Assembly: GCF_000817815.1 (NCBI RefSeq)
Contig: NZ_JPRD01000057.1
Span: forward strand, 60,015 to 124,014
Direction of reading: 5' to 3'
Length of the DNA: 64,000 nucleotides
Source of the DNA: Vibrio owensii CAIM 1854 = LMG 25443
GTDB taxonomy: Bacteria; Pseudomonadota; Gammaproteobacteria; Enterobacterales; Vibrionaceae
The translations under genes and the position numbers were made by a program. This document shows positions 36,840-46,721 of the stretch, piece after piece. The notes beneath the pieces are model-generated. The model was not told the origin of the DNA. It was given only the letters and a program-made list of their open reading frames with translations, and did not search any database. Numbering within the stretch: the stretch's first letter is position 1; each line of letters starts with the position of its first letter.

Positions 36840-37021
36840 TCGATATTCGATGAGTATGTTAATAGAGAGTAATCAGGAGAGAAAATAATCAGTTAGGCAA
36901 GAACATAGAGTTAACAATCTATAAGTTTCTATTACCTATTTAGTATTAGAAGAGATTTAATAAATGAGAGGTTGGTCAACATTGGTGAAACGCTGAGCGC
37001 TAAGCGCCCAGCGATGGAATC

Positions 37022-38026
37022 TTACTTTTCAATTCCGAAATGCAGATAAGCGCGATCTGTGGCAATTCTACCACGGGGAGTGCGTTGCAAGTAGCCTTGT
37101 TGGATTAGATATGGCTCAAGAACGTCTTCAATGGTGTCTTTCTCTTCACCAATCGCGGCTGCCATGTTGTCTAAACCGACAGGTCCACCACCAAATTTCT
37201 CCATGATCGCAAGCAACAGCTTACGGTCCATGTAATCAAAGCCTTCTGCATCCACATCAAGCATGTTCAGCGCTTTGTCTGCTGTATCAGCACATATATG
37301 ACCATTACCTTTCACTTCGGCATAGTCACGAACACGGCGCAATAGTCGGTTAGCAATACGTGGTGTACCACGAGCACGGCGAGCGACTTCCAATGCACCT
37401 TCTGATTCCATCGACAAGCCCAAGCAATCGGCACTGCGCTGAACGATATCTTGCAGGTCTTTTACTTTATAGTACTCAAGGCGCTGCGTAATACCGAAAC
37501 GGTCACGAAGTGGCGAAGTCAGAGAACCTGCACGCGTCGTTGCACCGATCAAAGTGAAAGGTGGCAAATCAATTTTGATAGAGCGTGCTGCAGGACCTTC
37601 ACCAATCATGATGTCCAACTGGTAATCCTCCATTGCTGGATACAACACCTCTTCAACCATCGGGCTTAAGCGGTGAATCTCATCAATGAACAGCACATCG
37701 TTTTCTTCTAAATTGGTCAGCAGCGCCGCCAAGTCTCCTGCTTTCTCAAGCACTGGGCCAGAAGTGGTTCGAATGTTCACTTCCATCTCATTGGCGACGA
37801 TATTCGCAAGCGTGGTTTTACCCAAGCCCGGAGGACCAAAAATCAAAAGGTGGTCAAGCGCTTCATTTCGCAATTGAGCAGCTTTGATGAAAATCTCCAT
37901 CTGATCACGAACGTGATCCTGACCTTGGTAATCTGCCAGTTTCTTAGGACGAATCGCACGGTCGATGACATCTTCATCACGAAACGAAGGATTTTCTGGA
38001 GCGATTAAACGATCGGCTTCAATCAT
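37022..38026 (-). CDS. ruvB: Holliday junction branch migration ATPase RuvB
   Basis: 334 residues (E. coli 336). AAA+ motor with Walker A GPPGLGKTT, Walker B LFIDEIH, the arginine-finger region and a C-terminal winged helix ending near LQRTPRGRIAT. With RuvA it drives branch migration of Holliday junctions. 21 bases after ruvA in the same operon. Confidence 0.98.
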   Translation of the reverse strand: MIEADRLIAPENPSFRDEDVIDRAIRPKKLADYQGQDHVRDQMEIFIKAAQLRNEALDHLLIFGPPGLGKTTLANIVANEMEVNIRTTSGPVLEKAGDLAALLTNLEENDVLFIDEIHRLSPMVEEVLYPAMEDYQLDIMIGEGPAARSIKIDLPPFTLIGATTRAGSLTSPLRDRFGITQRLEYYKVKDLQDIVQRSADCLGLSMESEGALEVARRARGTPRIANRLLRRVRDYAEVKGNGHICADTADKALNMLDVDAEGFDYMDRKLLLAIMEKFGGGPVGLDNMAAAIGEEKDTIEDVLEPYLIQQGYLQRTPRGRIATDRAYLHFGIEK

Positions 38027-38047
38027 ATTGTTCCCTTGGGCTTTCCG

Positions 38048-38659
38048 TTACACCATTGATTTTAGTGCTTCACGGATCAGTTGCTCACTGGTCATATCCG
38101 GTTTAGCGATCTGAGAAACCACTTTCGACGCTTGAGTCGGCTTGTAACCTAGAGCTAGAAGCGCACTGATTGCCTCCTCTTCAGCGTTGCTGGATGTCGA
38201 ACCAGAATCCGCAGGAGCAGCATCGGTAAACGGCGTAAATAGATCGCCAGCGCCCCACCCTTTCAAACGGTCTTTCATTTCTACAACTAGGCGTTCAGCT
38301 GTCTTCTTACCAACACCCGGTAGCTTCACAAGCGTTGAAATGTCTTCACGCTCAACGCAAGAAACGAATTGGCTCGCTGTCATACCAGAAAGGATACCCA
38401 GACCTAGCTTAGGACCAACACCGTTCGCTTTGATCACTTCACGGAAAAGTGCACGCTCTTTGACTGTGTTGAAACCGTAAAGCAATTGCGCGTCTTCACG
38501 CACAACAAAGTGAGTATAAATAATGGCTTCTTCGCCGACATTTGGCAGTTCGTAGAAACAGCTCATTGGCATCTGAACTTCATAACCAATGCCATTAACT
38601 TCAATTAAAACTTCAGGTGGTTGCTTTTCAAGCAGAGTGCCGCGAAGACGTCCAATCAC
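38048..38659 (-). CDS. ruvA: Holliday junction DNA helicase subunit RuvA
   Basis: 203 residues from a GTG at 38659, exactly the E. coli length and starting (M)IGRLRGTLLEKQPPEVL as in the family. OB fold, tandem helix-hairpin-helix motifs (including LVKLPGVGKKTAERLV) and a C-terminal RuvB-binding domain. An upstream in-frame start would add 19 residues without family support. Confidence 0.97.
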   Translation of the reverse strand: MIGRLRGTLLEKQPPEVLIEVNGIGYEVQMPMSCFYELPNVGEEAIIYTHFVVREDAQLLYGFNTVKERALFREVIKANGVGPKLGLGILSGMTASQFVSCVEREDISTLVKLPGVGKKTAERLVVEMKDRLKGWGAGDLFTPFTDAAPADSGSTSSNAEEEAISALLALGYKPTQASKVVSQIAKPDMTSEQLIREALKSMV

Positions 38660-38737
38660 TATAAATACTCTTTGGAAATGAATTTGCGACAGGATAATAA
38701 AGAACTGGATAGACATCCAGTCCTTTATTCGGTGGGG

Positions 38738-40189
38738 TTAGATTTTTGAGACAACTTGATCAAGCTGTTGAGTCAGATTGCGCACCGCGACCACTTGCCC
38801 GTTCAGCTCGTTGCCGTATTGCGCGACAGTTTCTGCAATGGTTTTGGTGTTCACTACGCCGTTAGCAACTTCACTGCTGGCTTCATCCAACTCTTTTAAT
38901 GCCGTCATTTGCGTTGCCATGATGCCAGACAGACTCTGCACATCATGAGAGATGGTGGTAACTTGCTGAATGATGGTGTTCATTCGCTCTGTACTAGACG
39001 TCACAACGCTTTGACCATGCTTCACTTCTTGCTCACTGCGATCAAGCAAGTTACGAATTTCCACTGCCGACTGACTACTCTTAGCCGAAAGCTCTCGAAC
39101 TTGGTCCGCAACGACCGCAAAACCTCTGCCCTGCTCACCCGCTCTCGCCGCTTCAATAGCGGCATTCAGCGCCAGCAAGTTGGTTTGTTCCGCAACCGAC
39201 GTAATTAAGTCCGCCACTTTCATGATGTCTTCATGGCTGGTAATGATCTGGCAGATCGCTTGGGTAGAGTCCTCCAATAATTCCGAGCTTTTCTCAGCTT
39301 GTTGATGAACGTCTTCACTCTTCTCACGCAGCTCTTCGACAAACTTGCTGGACTCTTCAATCCCAGTCGCCATGTGATGCACTTGCTGACTCATTTGCTC
39401 GGCTGCGCTGGCTTGGGATTCACTGTTTACATTAAGGGCATTCACTTGAGCATCCAATTGCGATGATTGCTCATCCAGCACTTGCGAGACTTGTTTAAGC
39501 TCACTTGAGTTTTGATTGGCTTGCTCAAGCACCTCCGCCAAATGCAGCTCCCCCTCTGTCGCCTTTTGCGCCACCAACTCACTCTCAGCCTTGGCTTGCT
39601 CTGCACTTTCAATCGCAATATCTCGCTGCTTGGCAATAAAAGCTTGTGCAATACAAATAACCACCAGCGGTAACACAGTCCCTGACCATATCTCCACGCG
39701 CTGCGCAGATTCAGACAACACGAACTGGGGAAAACCAAAACCTGACACATGTTGATACGTCATTACCGCAGAAAGCGCTATTACTAACGCGCTCCAAGAG
39801 ATCGCCATGATACGAGTGCCAGATAAAAAGAAAGCGACGACTAACAAAGGCACCCAGTAAGTTTGGGTAGAATCGACCACACCACCACTTTGATAGATGA
39901 TGTTGAGCGCATGCACTGACATGCCAACAAAACCAAGATTGAGCGACAATGCTGGTTGTTTGAACCATCTCAGGCTAAAGGCGGATATCAGTTCGAGTGC
40001 GATTAACAGTACTGAAGTAAAAATTAAGCTTTCATGTCCATGCTTGGACCATTTGATCAGGCTGTAGATCCCGACGAGAAAAGCGATGAAGGTAAATAGA
40101 AAGAGGATGTCTGCTTGACGTTGTTGTGTTCTTGTCCATTGAGTTTGGCGCGGCATAAATGCACTGCGCCACAGCGTGGCTGGATTCAT
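38738..40189 (-). CDS. methyl-accepting chemotaxis protein with multi-helix membrane sensor
   Basis: 483 residues from the ATG at 40189 (GGAAG upstream). The N-terminal 185 residues form about six membrane helices with no large periplasmic domain and no clear HAMP domain, then a coiled-coil signalling domain with the kinase-control hairpin tip (EQTNLLALNAAIEAARAGE) and the RGFAVVADQVRELS stretch. It should control CheA, probably sensing a membrane-linked or intracellular cue. It sits between ruvA and ruvC in the same orientation, separating the usual ruvC-ruvA-ruvB run. Confidence 0.93.
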   Translation of the reverse strand: MNPATLWRSAFMPRQTQWTRTQQRQADILFLFTFIAFLVGIYSLIKWSKHGHESLIFTSVLLIALELISAFSLRWFKQPALSLNLGFVGMSVHALNIIYQSGGVVDSTQTYWVPLLVVAFFLSGTRIMAISWSALVIALSAVMTYQHVSGFGFPQFVLSESAQRVEIWSGTVLPLVVICIAQAFIAKQRDIAIESAEQAKAESELVAQKATEGELHLAEVLEQANQNSSELKQVSQVLDEQSSQLDAQVNALNVNSESQASAAEQMSQQVHHMATGIEESSKFVEELREKSEDVHQQAEKSSELLEDSTQAICQIITSHEDIMKVADLITSVAEQTNLLALNAAIEAARAGEQGRGFAVVADQVRELSAKSSQSAVEIRNLLDRSEQEVKHGQSVVTSSTERMNTIIQQVTTISHDVQSLSGIMATQMTALKELDEASSEVANGVVNTKTIAETVAQYGNELNGQVVAVRNLTQQLDQVVSKI

Positions 40190-40311
40190 GTTCAATCTTC
40201 CTTGATTGATTTCTTATTAGACCTCTGACCACTATAGTTTTGTAGCATTTTCTTAACAAATCTAATCCCTAAATCTGTCTGAGATGTCTCATTTTTAATA
40301 CGAGAACACGC

Positions 40312-40833
40312 CTAACGGTAACGACCTTTTCTTGCACTGGTTGCTTTGCCTGCGAGCGCCACCAGCGTCTTATTCGTGTTAGCGTGACAAATAGCAACAC
40401 CCAGCGCATCGGCAGCATCGGCTTGAGGTTTAGCGGGCAATTTAAGCATGTGTTGAACCATATGCTGAACCTGTACTTTGTCTGCGCCACCTGTACCTGT
40501 TACCGCTTGTTTAATAAGACGAGCCGCGTACTCATGCACCGGAAGATCCGCATTCACAGCTGCCACAATTGCGCTACCACGCGCCTGCCCTAGCTTTAGT
40601 GCAGAATCGGCATTCTTCGCCATAAACACTTGTTCGATGGCAAATACATCCGGTTGAAACTGGGTGATGATTTCCGTCACGCCTGCGTAGATTTGCTTGA
40701 GACGACCTGGCAGCTCTTTTTCTGAAGTGCGAATACATCCGCTGCCTAGATATTGCAAATGACGACCTTGCTGGCGAATCACGCCATAACCGGTAATACG
40801 AGAGCCTGGGTCAATGCCCAAAATAATTGACAT
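40312..40833 (-). CDS. ruvC: crossover junction endodeoxyribonuclease RuvC
   Basis: 173 residues, the E. coli length. RNase H-fold resolvase: the first acidic residue is in LGIDPGSR, and further catalytic acids lie at FAIEQVF and in the C-terminal ADAADALGVA. It cleaves Holliday junctions brought by RuvAB. It lies between aspS (after its terminator) and the chemoreceptor gene. Confidence 0.98.
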   Translation of the reverse strand: MSIILGIDPGSRITGYGVIRQQGRHLQYLGSGCIRTSEKELPGRLKQIYAGVTEIITQFQPDVFAIEQVFMAKNADSALKLGQARGSAIVAAVNADLPVHEYAARLIKQAVTGTGGADKVQVQHMVQHMLKLPAKPQADAADALGVAICHANTNKTLVALAGKATSARKGRYR

Positions 40834-40887
40834 GAAGAGTCCTAATCAATAACTCACTGTAAGTATTAGAATATATGTCATTAAAAC

Positions 40888-40916
40888 AAAAACTCCCGCA
40901 GTTGCGGGAGTTTTTT
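40888..40916 (-). terminator. terminator of aspS
   Basis: AACTCCCGCA / TGCGGGAGTT stem with a 2-base centre and flanking A and T runs, immediately after the aspS stop. Confidence 0.85.
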
Positions 40917-40933
40917 CTTTAATTGTTGTGCGC

Positions 40934-42712
40934 TTATTCTGCGTCTTTTTCTTTCGCAACTGTCACTGCAATCGCTAGCTCTTCTAGAGCTGCTGGGTTT
41001 GCAAGGCTTGGAGCGTCTGTTAGTAGACACGCCGCCGCAGTTGTTTTAGGGAACGCGATAACATCACGGATGTTCTCTGTACCACATAGCAGCATCATTA
41101 GACGGTCTAAACCGAATGCAAGACCTGCGTGTGGAGGCGTACCGAATTTTAGCGCGTCCAGTAGGAAGCCGAATTTCAGTTGTTGCTCTTCTGCATCGAT
41201 ACCTAGGATATCGAATACCGCTGCTTGCATTTCTGCGTTGTGGATACGTACAGAACCACCGCCTACTTCGTAGCCGTTTAGAACCATGTCGTATGCGTTT
41301 GAGTTCGCTACTGCTGGGTTCGCTTTTAGCTCTTCCGCAGTCACACCTAGAGGTGATGTGAATGGGTGGTGCATCGCGTGTAGGTTACCTTCGTCGTCTT
41401 CTTCGAACATTGGGAAGTCAACAACCCATAGCGGAGCCCAAGTGCCTTCTTTAGTTAGACCTAGGTCTTTACCAAGCTTAAGACGAAGTGCACCTAGTGC
41501 TTCAGCAACGATGCTAGCTTTGTCTGCGCCAAATAGGATGATGTCGCCAGATTCCGCTTGAGTGCGATCTAGGATACCGTTGATCACGTCTTCGCTTAGG
41601 AATTTAGCTACAGGAGACTGGATACCTTCCATGCCTGCTGCACGGTCGTTAACCTTCATCCATGCTAGACCTTTCGCACCGTAGATACCTACGAATTCTG
41701 CGTAGCCGTCAATTTGCTTACGAGTAAGCTCAGCACCACCTGGAACACGGATAACTGCAACGCGACCTTTCTCGTCGTTTGCTGGACCAGAGAATACTTT
41801 GAACTCAACGTCTTTTACTAGGTCAGCAACATCTACTAGCTCTAGTGGGTTACGTAGGTCTGGCTTGTCAGAACCGAAACGACGAATCGCTTCGCTGAAC
41901 GGCATTACTGGGAATTCACCTAGATCAACGTTCAGTAGCTCTTGCCACATTTCACGAACCATTTTCTCAGTCGTTGCACGAACTTGATCAGCCGTCATGA
42001 ATGACGTTTCGATATCGATCTGAGTGAATTCTGGTTGACGGTCAGCACGCAAGTCTTCATCACGGAAACACTTAACGATTTGGTAGTAACGGTCAAAACC
42101 AGACATCATTAGAAGCTGTTTGAATAGCTGTGGAGACTGAGGAAGCGCGTAGAAGCTGCCTTTGTGAACACGGCTAGGTACTAGGTAGTCACGAGCGCCT
42201 TCTGGTGTCGCTTTTGTTAGTACTGGTGTTTCGATATCTAGGAAGCCGTTGTCATCTAGGAAACGACGAACAAAGCTAGACGCTTTAGCACGTAGCTTGA
42301 TGCGGTCGCTCATTTCTGGACGACGTAGATCTAGGTAACGGTATTTCAGACGTTGCTCTTCAGAGTTCTTTTGGTTGAAGTCTAGAGGCAGAACGTCGCT
42401 GCGGTTGATGATTTCAAGACCTGTTGCAAGGATCTCAACTTCACCTGTTGCCATGTCTTTGTTTACTTGGCTTTCTGGACGAACGCGAACTTCACCAGTT
42501 AGCTTGATACAGAATTCATTACGAAGTGTGTTAGCCACTTCATACGCATCTGCCATATCTGGATCAACAACTACCTGAACGATACCTTCGCGATCTCGCA
42601 TATCGATAAAAATAAGACCGCCTAAATCACGACGACGGTTAACCCAGCCGCAAAGTTCTACAGTTTGTCCTGCAAGGGACTTGTTCAGGTGACCACAGTA
42701 ATGGGTACGCAT
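40934..42712 (-). CDS. aspS: aspartyl-tRNA synthetase
   Basis: 592 residues (E. coli 590), the bacterial long form. N-terminal OB anticodon-binding domain (CGWVNRRRDLGGLIFIDMRD), class II catalytic core with motif 2 around FRDEDLRADRQPEFTQ, a bacterial GAD insertion domain, and motif 3 GLAFGLDRLMM. Charges tRNA-Asp. Monocistronic, with the conserved placement near ruvC. Confidence 0.98.
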   Translation of the reverse strand: MRTHYCGHLNKSLAGQTVELCGWVNRRRDLGGLIFIDMRDREGIVQVVVDPDMADAYEVANTLRNEFCIKLTGEVRVRPESQVNKDMATGEVEILATGLEIINRSDVLPLDFNQKNSEEQRLKYRYLDLRRPEMSDRIKLRAKASSFVRRFLDDNGFLDIETPVLTKATPEGARDYLVPSRVHKGSFYALPQSPQLFKQLLMMSGFDRYYQIVKCFRDEDLRADRQPEFTQIDIETSFMTADQVRATTEKMVREMWQELLNVDLGEFPVMPFSEAIRRFGSDKPDLRNPLELVDVADLVKDVEFKVFSGPANDEKGRVAVIRVPGGAELTRKQIDGYAEFVGIYGAKGLAWMKVNDRAAGMEGIQSPVAKFLSEDVINGILDRTQAESGDIILFGADKASIVAEALGALRLKLGKDLGLTKEGTWAPLWVVDFPMFEEDDEGNLHAMHHPFTSPLGVTAEELKANPAVANSNAYDMVLNGYEVGGGSVRIHNAEMQAAVFDILGIDAEEQQLKFGFLLDALKFGTPPHAGLAFGLDRLMMLLCGTENIRDVIAFPKTTAAACLLTDAPSLANPAALEELAIAVTVAKEKDAE

Positions 42713-42984
42713 AATGAAATTCCCAATCTCTCAAATATTGTTAACTACGCTCTGTCAGCCTCATTGCCGAGCAGAGTAAAGATCCATTTATACGCTGAAA
42801 GCCTATGAAAATCGACTACTCAACATACAATTAAGTGTGTTTTATCATTCATTGGTGGTTTTTAGTACAACAAATGTTCAAAAGCGCACCAAAGCGAAAA
42901 AATTGGTGGGGATTATAGCGTGAAATTACCCATTTCAGCAAAACTCTCGTAAAGTGGGCTCAGGAAAAAACGTAAAGCAGAGAT

Positions 42985-43851
42985 ATGGATAATTTACCCC
43001 TTCGACTTGGATTGACCATGTGGTCGCACAACCAGTGGCAACAAAGCTTTTATGGCAGTGGCACAAAACCCGCAGAGCGACTCGAAAAATACGCGCAGGT
43101 GTTCCATACCGTAGAAGGCAACACCACCTTTTATGCCACACCGACGCTCAACACGGTGCAAAACTGGAAAGCCGCGACTCACGACGATTTCAAATTCACC
43201 TTTAAGTTGCCAAAAGCCATTACTCACGAACAGATGCTCAGAGGTTGCGACGAGCAGTTACGTGACTTTATGACGATCATGGAACCGCTTCATGAACGTG
43301 TTGGACAATGGACGATTCAGCTCCCTGCGGCATTTGGTCCAGAACACCTCGATAGATTAAAGAAGTTCTGTGCCAGCTTTCCGCCGAATTTCCCGCTTGG
43401 GGTGGAAGTTCGTCACATGGCGTTTTTCTCCAAAGGTGAAGAAGAACGTGCGTTGAATCAGTGGTTGTTAGAGAGCGGCATCGACCGCATTATTATGGAC
43501 AGCCGCCCTGTATTCGCCGCGCAGCCGATAACAGAAGCAGTGATCGATGCCCACCAGAAAAAGCCTCGCGTTCCGGTTCATGCAATCGCAACCGCCAAAC
43601 ACCCGATGATTCGTTTTATCGGTCATCCAGACATGGACGACAACCTGCGCTTTTTCGAACCTTGGTTGAACAAGCTGCCGATGTGGATTGAACAAGGCAT
43701 TCAACCGTACTTGATGATTCACACACCAGATAACGTCTTAGCACCAGAACTGGCTGAAAAGCTATATAAGCAGCTACAACTTAAGCTCTCACTGCCAAAT
43801 TTGTCTGTATTTCCTGCCAACGATGGCAACTCGCAAATACAAATGTTTTAG
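42985..43851 (+). CDS. DUF72 family protein (YecE-like)
   Basis: 288 residues of the DUF72/YecE TIM-barrel-like family: LRLGLTMWSHNQW, EGNTTFYATP, FKLPKAITH and VEVRHMAFF are family blocks. The biochemical activity is not established to my knowledge. In E. coli yecE lies beside cmoA-cmoB, and here it is 104 bases before cmoA, separated by a terminator, which supports conserved clustering with tRNA modification genes. Confidence 0.92.
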   Translation: MDNLPLRLGLTMWSHNQWQQSFYGSGTKPAERLEKYAQVFHTVEGNTTFYATPTLNTVQNWKAATHDDFKFTFKLPKAITHEQMLRGCDEQLRDFMTIMEPLHERVGQWTIQLPAAFGPEHLDRLKKFCASFPPNFPLGVEVRHMAFFSKGEEERALNQWLLESGIDRIIMDSRPVFAAQPITEAVIDAHQKKPRVPVHAIATAKHPMIRFIGHPDMDDNLRFFEPWLNKLPMWIEQGIQPYLMIHTPDNVLAPELAEKLYKQLQLKLSLPNLSVFPANDGNSQIQMF

Positions 43852-43878
43852 ACAAGCTTATAATTAAGCAAATGACAG

Positions 43879-43913
43879 AGGCGCGAATTTCCCATAAAAT
43901 ACGCGCCTTTTTT
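43879..43913 (+). terminator. terminator after the yecE-like gene
   Basis: Seven-base GC-rich stem AGGCGCG / CGCGCCT with a 16-base loop, followed by a T-run. Confidence 0.7.
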
Positions 43914-43955
43914 GATGCCTGACATTTCAGGCGGCTTGTATGCAGAGATTTGGTT

Positions 43956-44693
43956 ATGAACCCTAAGAGCAATCCAGATACTATTTTTTCGGCTCCAATC
44001 GATAAAATTGGGGATTTCACGTTCGATGAACGCGTAGCGGAAGTTTTCCCTGACATGATTCAGCGATCGGTGCCGGGTTACAGCAACATCATTTCTGCAA
44101 TTGGTATGCTGGCAGAGCGTTTTGTTAAGCCTCACTCAAACATCTACGATCTTGGTTGTTCTTTGGGTGCTGCTACGCTGTCTATGCGTCGTCATATCAA
44201 ACAAGAAGGTTGCCAAATCATTGCCGTGGACAACTCTCCTGCGATGGTTGAACGCTGTAAGCTTCACGTCAACGCGTACCGCAGTGATACACCAGTTGAT
44301 GTCGTCGAAGCGGACATTCGTAATATCGAAATCGAAAACGCATCTGTAGTGGTATTGAACTTCACTCTGCAGTTCCTTTCTCCAGAAGACCGCTATGCTC
44401 TACTAGAGAAAATCTACGCAGGTCTGCGCCCAGGCGGCATTTTGATTCTGTCTGAAAAGTTCGTGTTTGAAGATGAAGTATCTAACGAGCTGTTGATTGA
44501 CCTTCACCACGACTTTAAACGTGCAAATGGCTACAGCGAACTTGAGATCAGCCAAAAGCGCAGCGCAATTGAAAACGTGATGCGCCCAGATTCGAAGAAA
44601 GATCATAAAGAGCGTTTCGCAGAAATTGGTTTCTCAAGCTACGACGTTTGGTTCCAGTGCTTTAACTTCGGTTCGATGTTCGCGATTAAATAG
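43956..44693 (+). CDS. cmoA: carboxy-S-adenosyl-L-methionine synthase CmoA
   Basis: 245 residues from the ATG at 43956 (E. coli 247). Class I methyltransferase fold with SAM motif IYDLGCSLGAAT; the family start DTIFSAPIDKIGDFTFDE is visible. It makes carboxy-SAM from SAM and prephenate for wobble uridine modification. Followed by cmoB in the same direction. Confidence 0.97.
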   Translation: MNPKSNPDTIFSAPIDKIGDFTFDERVAEVFPDMIQRSVPGYSNIISAIGMLAERFVKPHSNIYDLGCSLGAATLSMRRHIKQEGCQIIAVDNSPAMVERCKLHVNAYRSDTPVDVVEADIRNIEIENASVVVLNFTLQFLSPEDRYALLEKIYAGLRPGGILILSEKFVFEDEVSNELLIDLHHDFKRANGYSELEISQKRSAIENVMRPDSKKDHKERFAEIGFSSYDVWFQCFNFGSMFAIK

Positions 44694-44770
44694 CGAGAAG
44701 CGAGAAGCGAGAAAGTCTTAACGTTTCGCATTTAGTGTCAATTTTTTAATTTATTACTCAGTGAAAAACT

Positions 44771-45742
44771 ATGTTTAATTTTGCTAATTTTTATCAGTTA
44801 ATCGCTCAAGACACTCGTCTTCAGCCGTGGCTAAACGTATTACCTCAACAGTTAACAGATTGGCAAAACGCTGAGCACGGTGACTTTGGTCGCTGGCTGA
44901 AAGCGCTGAACAAGATCCCACAAGGTGCACCAAACCAAGTGGACATCAAAAACTCAGTAACCATCAGCAACGATACGCCTTTCCATGAAGGTGAGCTGAA
45001 AAAGCTAGAAAGCCTACTGCGTACATTCCACCCATGGCGTAAAGGTCCATACACAGTGCACGGTATTCATATCGATACTGAATGGCGCAGTGACTGGAAA
45101 TGGGATCGCGTTCTTCCGCACATCTCGCCACTAAAAAACCGCAGCGTGCTCGATGTTGGTTGTGGTAACGGCTACCATATGTGGCGCATGCTGGGTGAAG
45201 GTGCACGCCTAACGGTTGGTATCGACCCTTCTCATCTGTTCCTAATTCAGTTCGAAGCGATTCGTAAGTTAATGGGCGATGACCAACGTGCTCACCTTCT
45301 TCCATTAGGTATTGAACAACTACCAAAGTTAGAAGCATTCGACACTGTATTTAGTATGGGCGTGCTTTACCACCGTCGCTCTCCACTGGATCACTTGGTG
45401 CAGCTAAAAGACCAGTTAGTATCAGGTGGCGAGCTTGTTCTAGAGACACTCGTTATCGAAGGCGATGAGAACGCGGTATTGGTTCCGACGTCTCGCTACG
45501 CGCAAATGCGTAACGTGTACTTCTTCCCGTCAGCGAAAGCACTGAAAGTATGGCTAGAATTGGTTGGCTTTAAAGATGTGCGTATTGTAGATGAGAACGT
45601 AACGTCTGTAGATGAGCAGCGTACGACCGACTGGATGACGCACAATTCACTGCCGGATTACCTAGATCCAAACGACCCAAGCAAAACGGTAGAAGGCTAC
45701 CCTGCACCTCGCCGTGCGGTGCTTGTCGCAACCAAGCCATAA
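44771..45742 (+). CDS. cmoB: tRNA U34 carboxymethyltransferase CmoB
   Basis: 323 residues, the E. coli length. SAM-binding motif VLDVGCGNGYHMWR; FHPWRKGPY is a family block. It transfers the carboxymethyl group from carboxy-SAM to 5-hydroxyuridine-34 of tRNAs, giving cmo5U. Second gene of cmoAB and followed by a terminator. Confidence 0.97.
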   Translation: MFNFANFYQLIAQDTRLQPWLNVLPQQLTDWQNAEHGDFGRWLKALNKIPQGAPNQVDIKNSVTISNDTPFHEGELKKLESLLRTFHPWRKGPYTVHGIHIDTEWRSDWKWDRVLPHISPLKNRSVLDVGCGNGYHMWRMLGEGARLTVGIDPSHLFLIQFEAIRKLMGDDQRAHLLPLGIEQLPKLEAFDTVFSMGVLYHRRSPLDHLVQLKDQLVSGGELVLETLVIEGDENAVLVPTSRYAQMRNVYFFPSAKALKVWLELVGFKDVRIVDENVTSVDEQRTTDWMTHNSLPDYLDPNDPSKTVEGYPAPRRAVLVATKP

Positions 45743-45810
45743 TTAACTGAGATTTCTGACATTGTCTTAACCCACTCCCTCCATTAAGACATTAACCTCT
45801 CTTCAAATCT

Positions 45811-45843
45811 AATTAAGGATGCGTCTTGCGTCCTTAATTTTTT
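45811..45843 (+). terminator. terminator of cmoAB
   Basis: Twelve-base stem AATTAAGGATGC / GCGTCCTTAATT (one G-T pair) with a 5-base loop and T6. Confidence 0.85.
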
Positions 45844-45963
45844 GGCTTTTCGTCACTATTCCTCATTCTGTAAGAGTCTGAAGCAGATTCTTGCTTGTGA
45901 GCCTTTGGCGATAACGCTAAACTCTTAAAAAACAAACAACTTACTCCAATCCCAAGGTTTTCA

Positions 45964-46710
45964 ATGTTTATACGATTGACTCCGGTTGTTGCCATCGCCT
46001 TACTATCTGGATGTACTTTGACCAAAGGCGAACAGTACCACCAAGAAACGTTAGCTGCTATTCAGGCTTCAGAAACGAATTTCAATACTCGCGTTACCAA
46101 CTTAGAGCTTCAACTTAGTAACCAGTCGGATTACATCGAAAGTTTGGAAGACCAAGTGGATAAGTTAAATGGCGAACTCAATACCTTCCGTAAAGAAGCA
46201 ATGGACGAAGTGAGAAAGCCTAAAGAACCTATCATTGTTCAAGCTCCTGCTCCCGTTCAAGCAACTCCTACCCATGACATTGTCCTTGGCTCAATTGAGC
46301 GAGTGACGATCGATTCAATCAAACAAACGTTCGACGCTCGCGTAGATACCGGCGCGGCAACATCTTCACTGAACGCTGTTGATATCGAAGAATTCGAGAG
46401 AAATGGCAAAAACTGGGTGCGTTTCCACCTAGCTGATAATACCAAGTCAGATGAAGAGAAAGATATTTGGATTGAAGCACCAATTATTCGCTACGTGAAA
46501 ATCCGTCAAGCAACCAATGAAGAACTAGAGCGTCGTGCTGTAGTTGAACTTTGGGTGCGCGTAGGAAAAATTCATGAAAAAGCGCAATTTACGTTGGCAG
46601 ATCGCTCTCAAATGAACCATCCTGTGTTACTAGGAAGAGAATTTATGCGCGACATCGCACTCGTCGATGTGAGTCGTAAATATATTCAAACGGAAGAAGA
46701 TAAAAAATAA
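45964..46710 (+). CDS. retropepsin-like aspartic protease lipoprotein (RimK-associated family)
   Basis: 248 residues. Lipobox LLSGC (Cys17), a coiled coil (about 28-85), a Pro-rich linker (88-103), then a single-domain retropepsin-like fold with the active-site triad DTGA at 128-131 followed by ATSSLNA. This family, often called ATP-dependent zinc protease although it is an aspartic protease fold, occurs next to RimK-type ATP-grasp ligases. It should face the periplasm, probably outer-membrane anchored. First gene of a three-gene operon. The substrate is unknown; trimming of a ligase-made amide or peptide tag is an attractive inference. Confidence 0.87.
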   Translation: MFIRLTPVVAIALLSGCTLTKGEQYHQETLAAIQASETNFNTRVTNLELQLSNQSDYIESLEDQVDKLNGELNTFRKEAMDEVRKPKEPIIVQAPAPVQATPTHDIVLGSIERVTIDSIKQTFDARVDTGAATSSLNAVDIEEFERNGKNWVRFHLADNTKSDEEKDIWIEAPIIRYVKIRQATNEELERRAVVELWVRVGKIHEKAQFTLADRSQMNHPVLLGREFMRDIALVDVSRKYIQTEEDKK

Positions 46711-46721
46711 TAAGGTAGATT

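Larger units (their letters stand above)
36561..37021. other. 461-base intergenic region, cydA regulatory region and ruvB 3' end
   Basis: Contains no convincing coding frame. The cydA-proximal two-thirds holds the cydA promoter region with FNR- and ArcA-like sites (listed separately). Next to ruvB there is an inverted repeat (36991-37013, CGCTGAGCGC / GCGCCCAGCG) that may end the ruvB transcript although the following T-run is poor. Confidence 0.6.

Noticed and set aside
40269..40490. 73-codon minus-strand frame overlapping the 3' part of ruvC
   Set aside because: Out of frame with ruvC, no ribosome site, no recognisable product.
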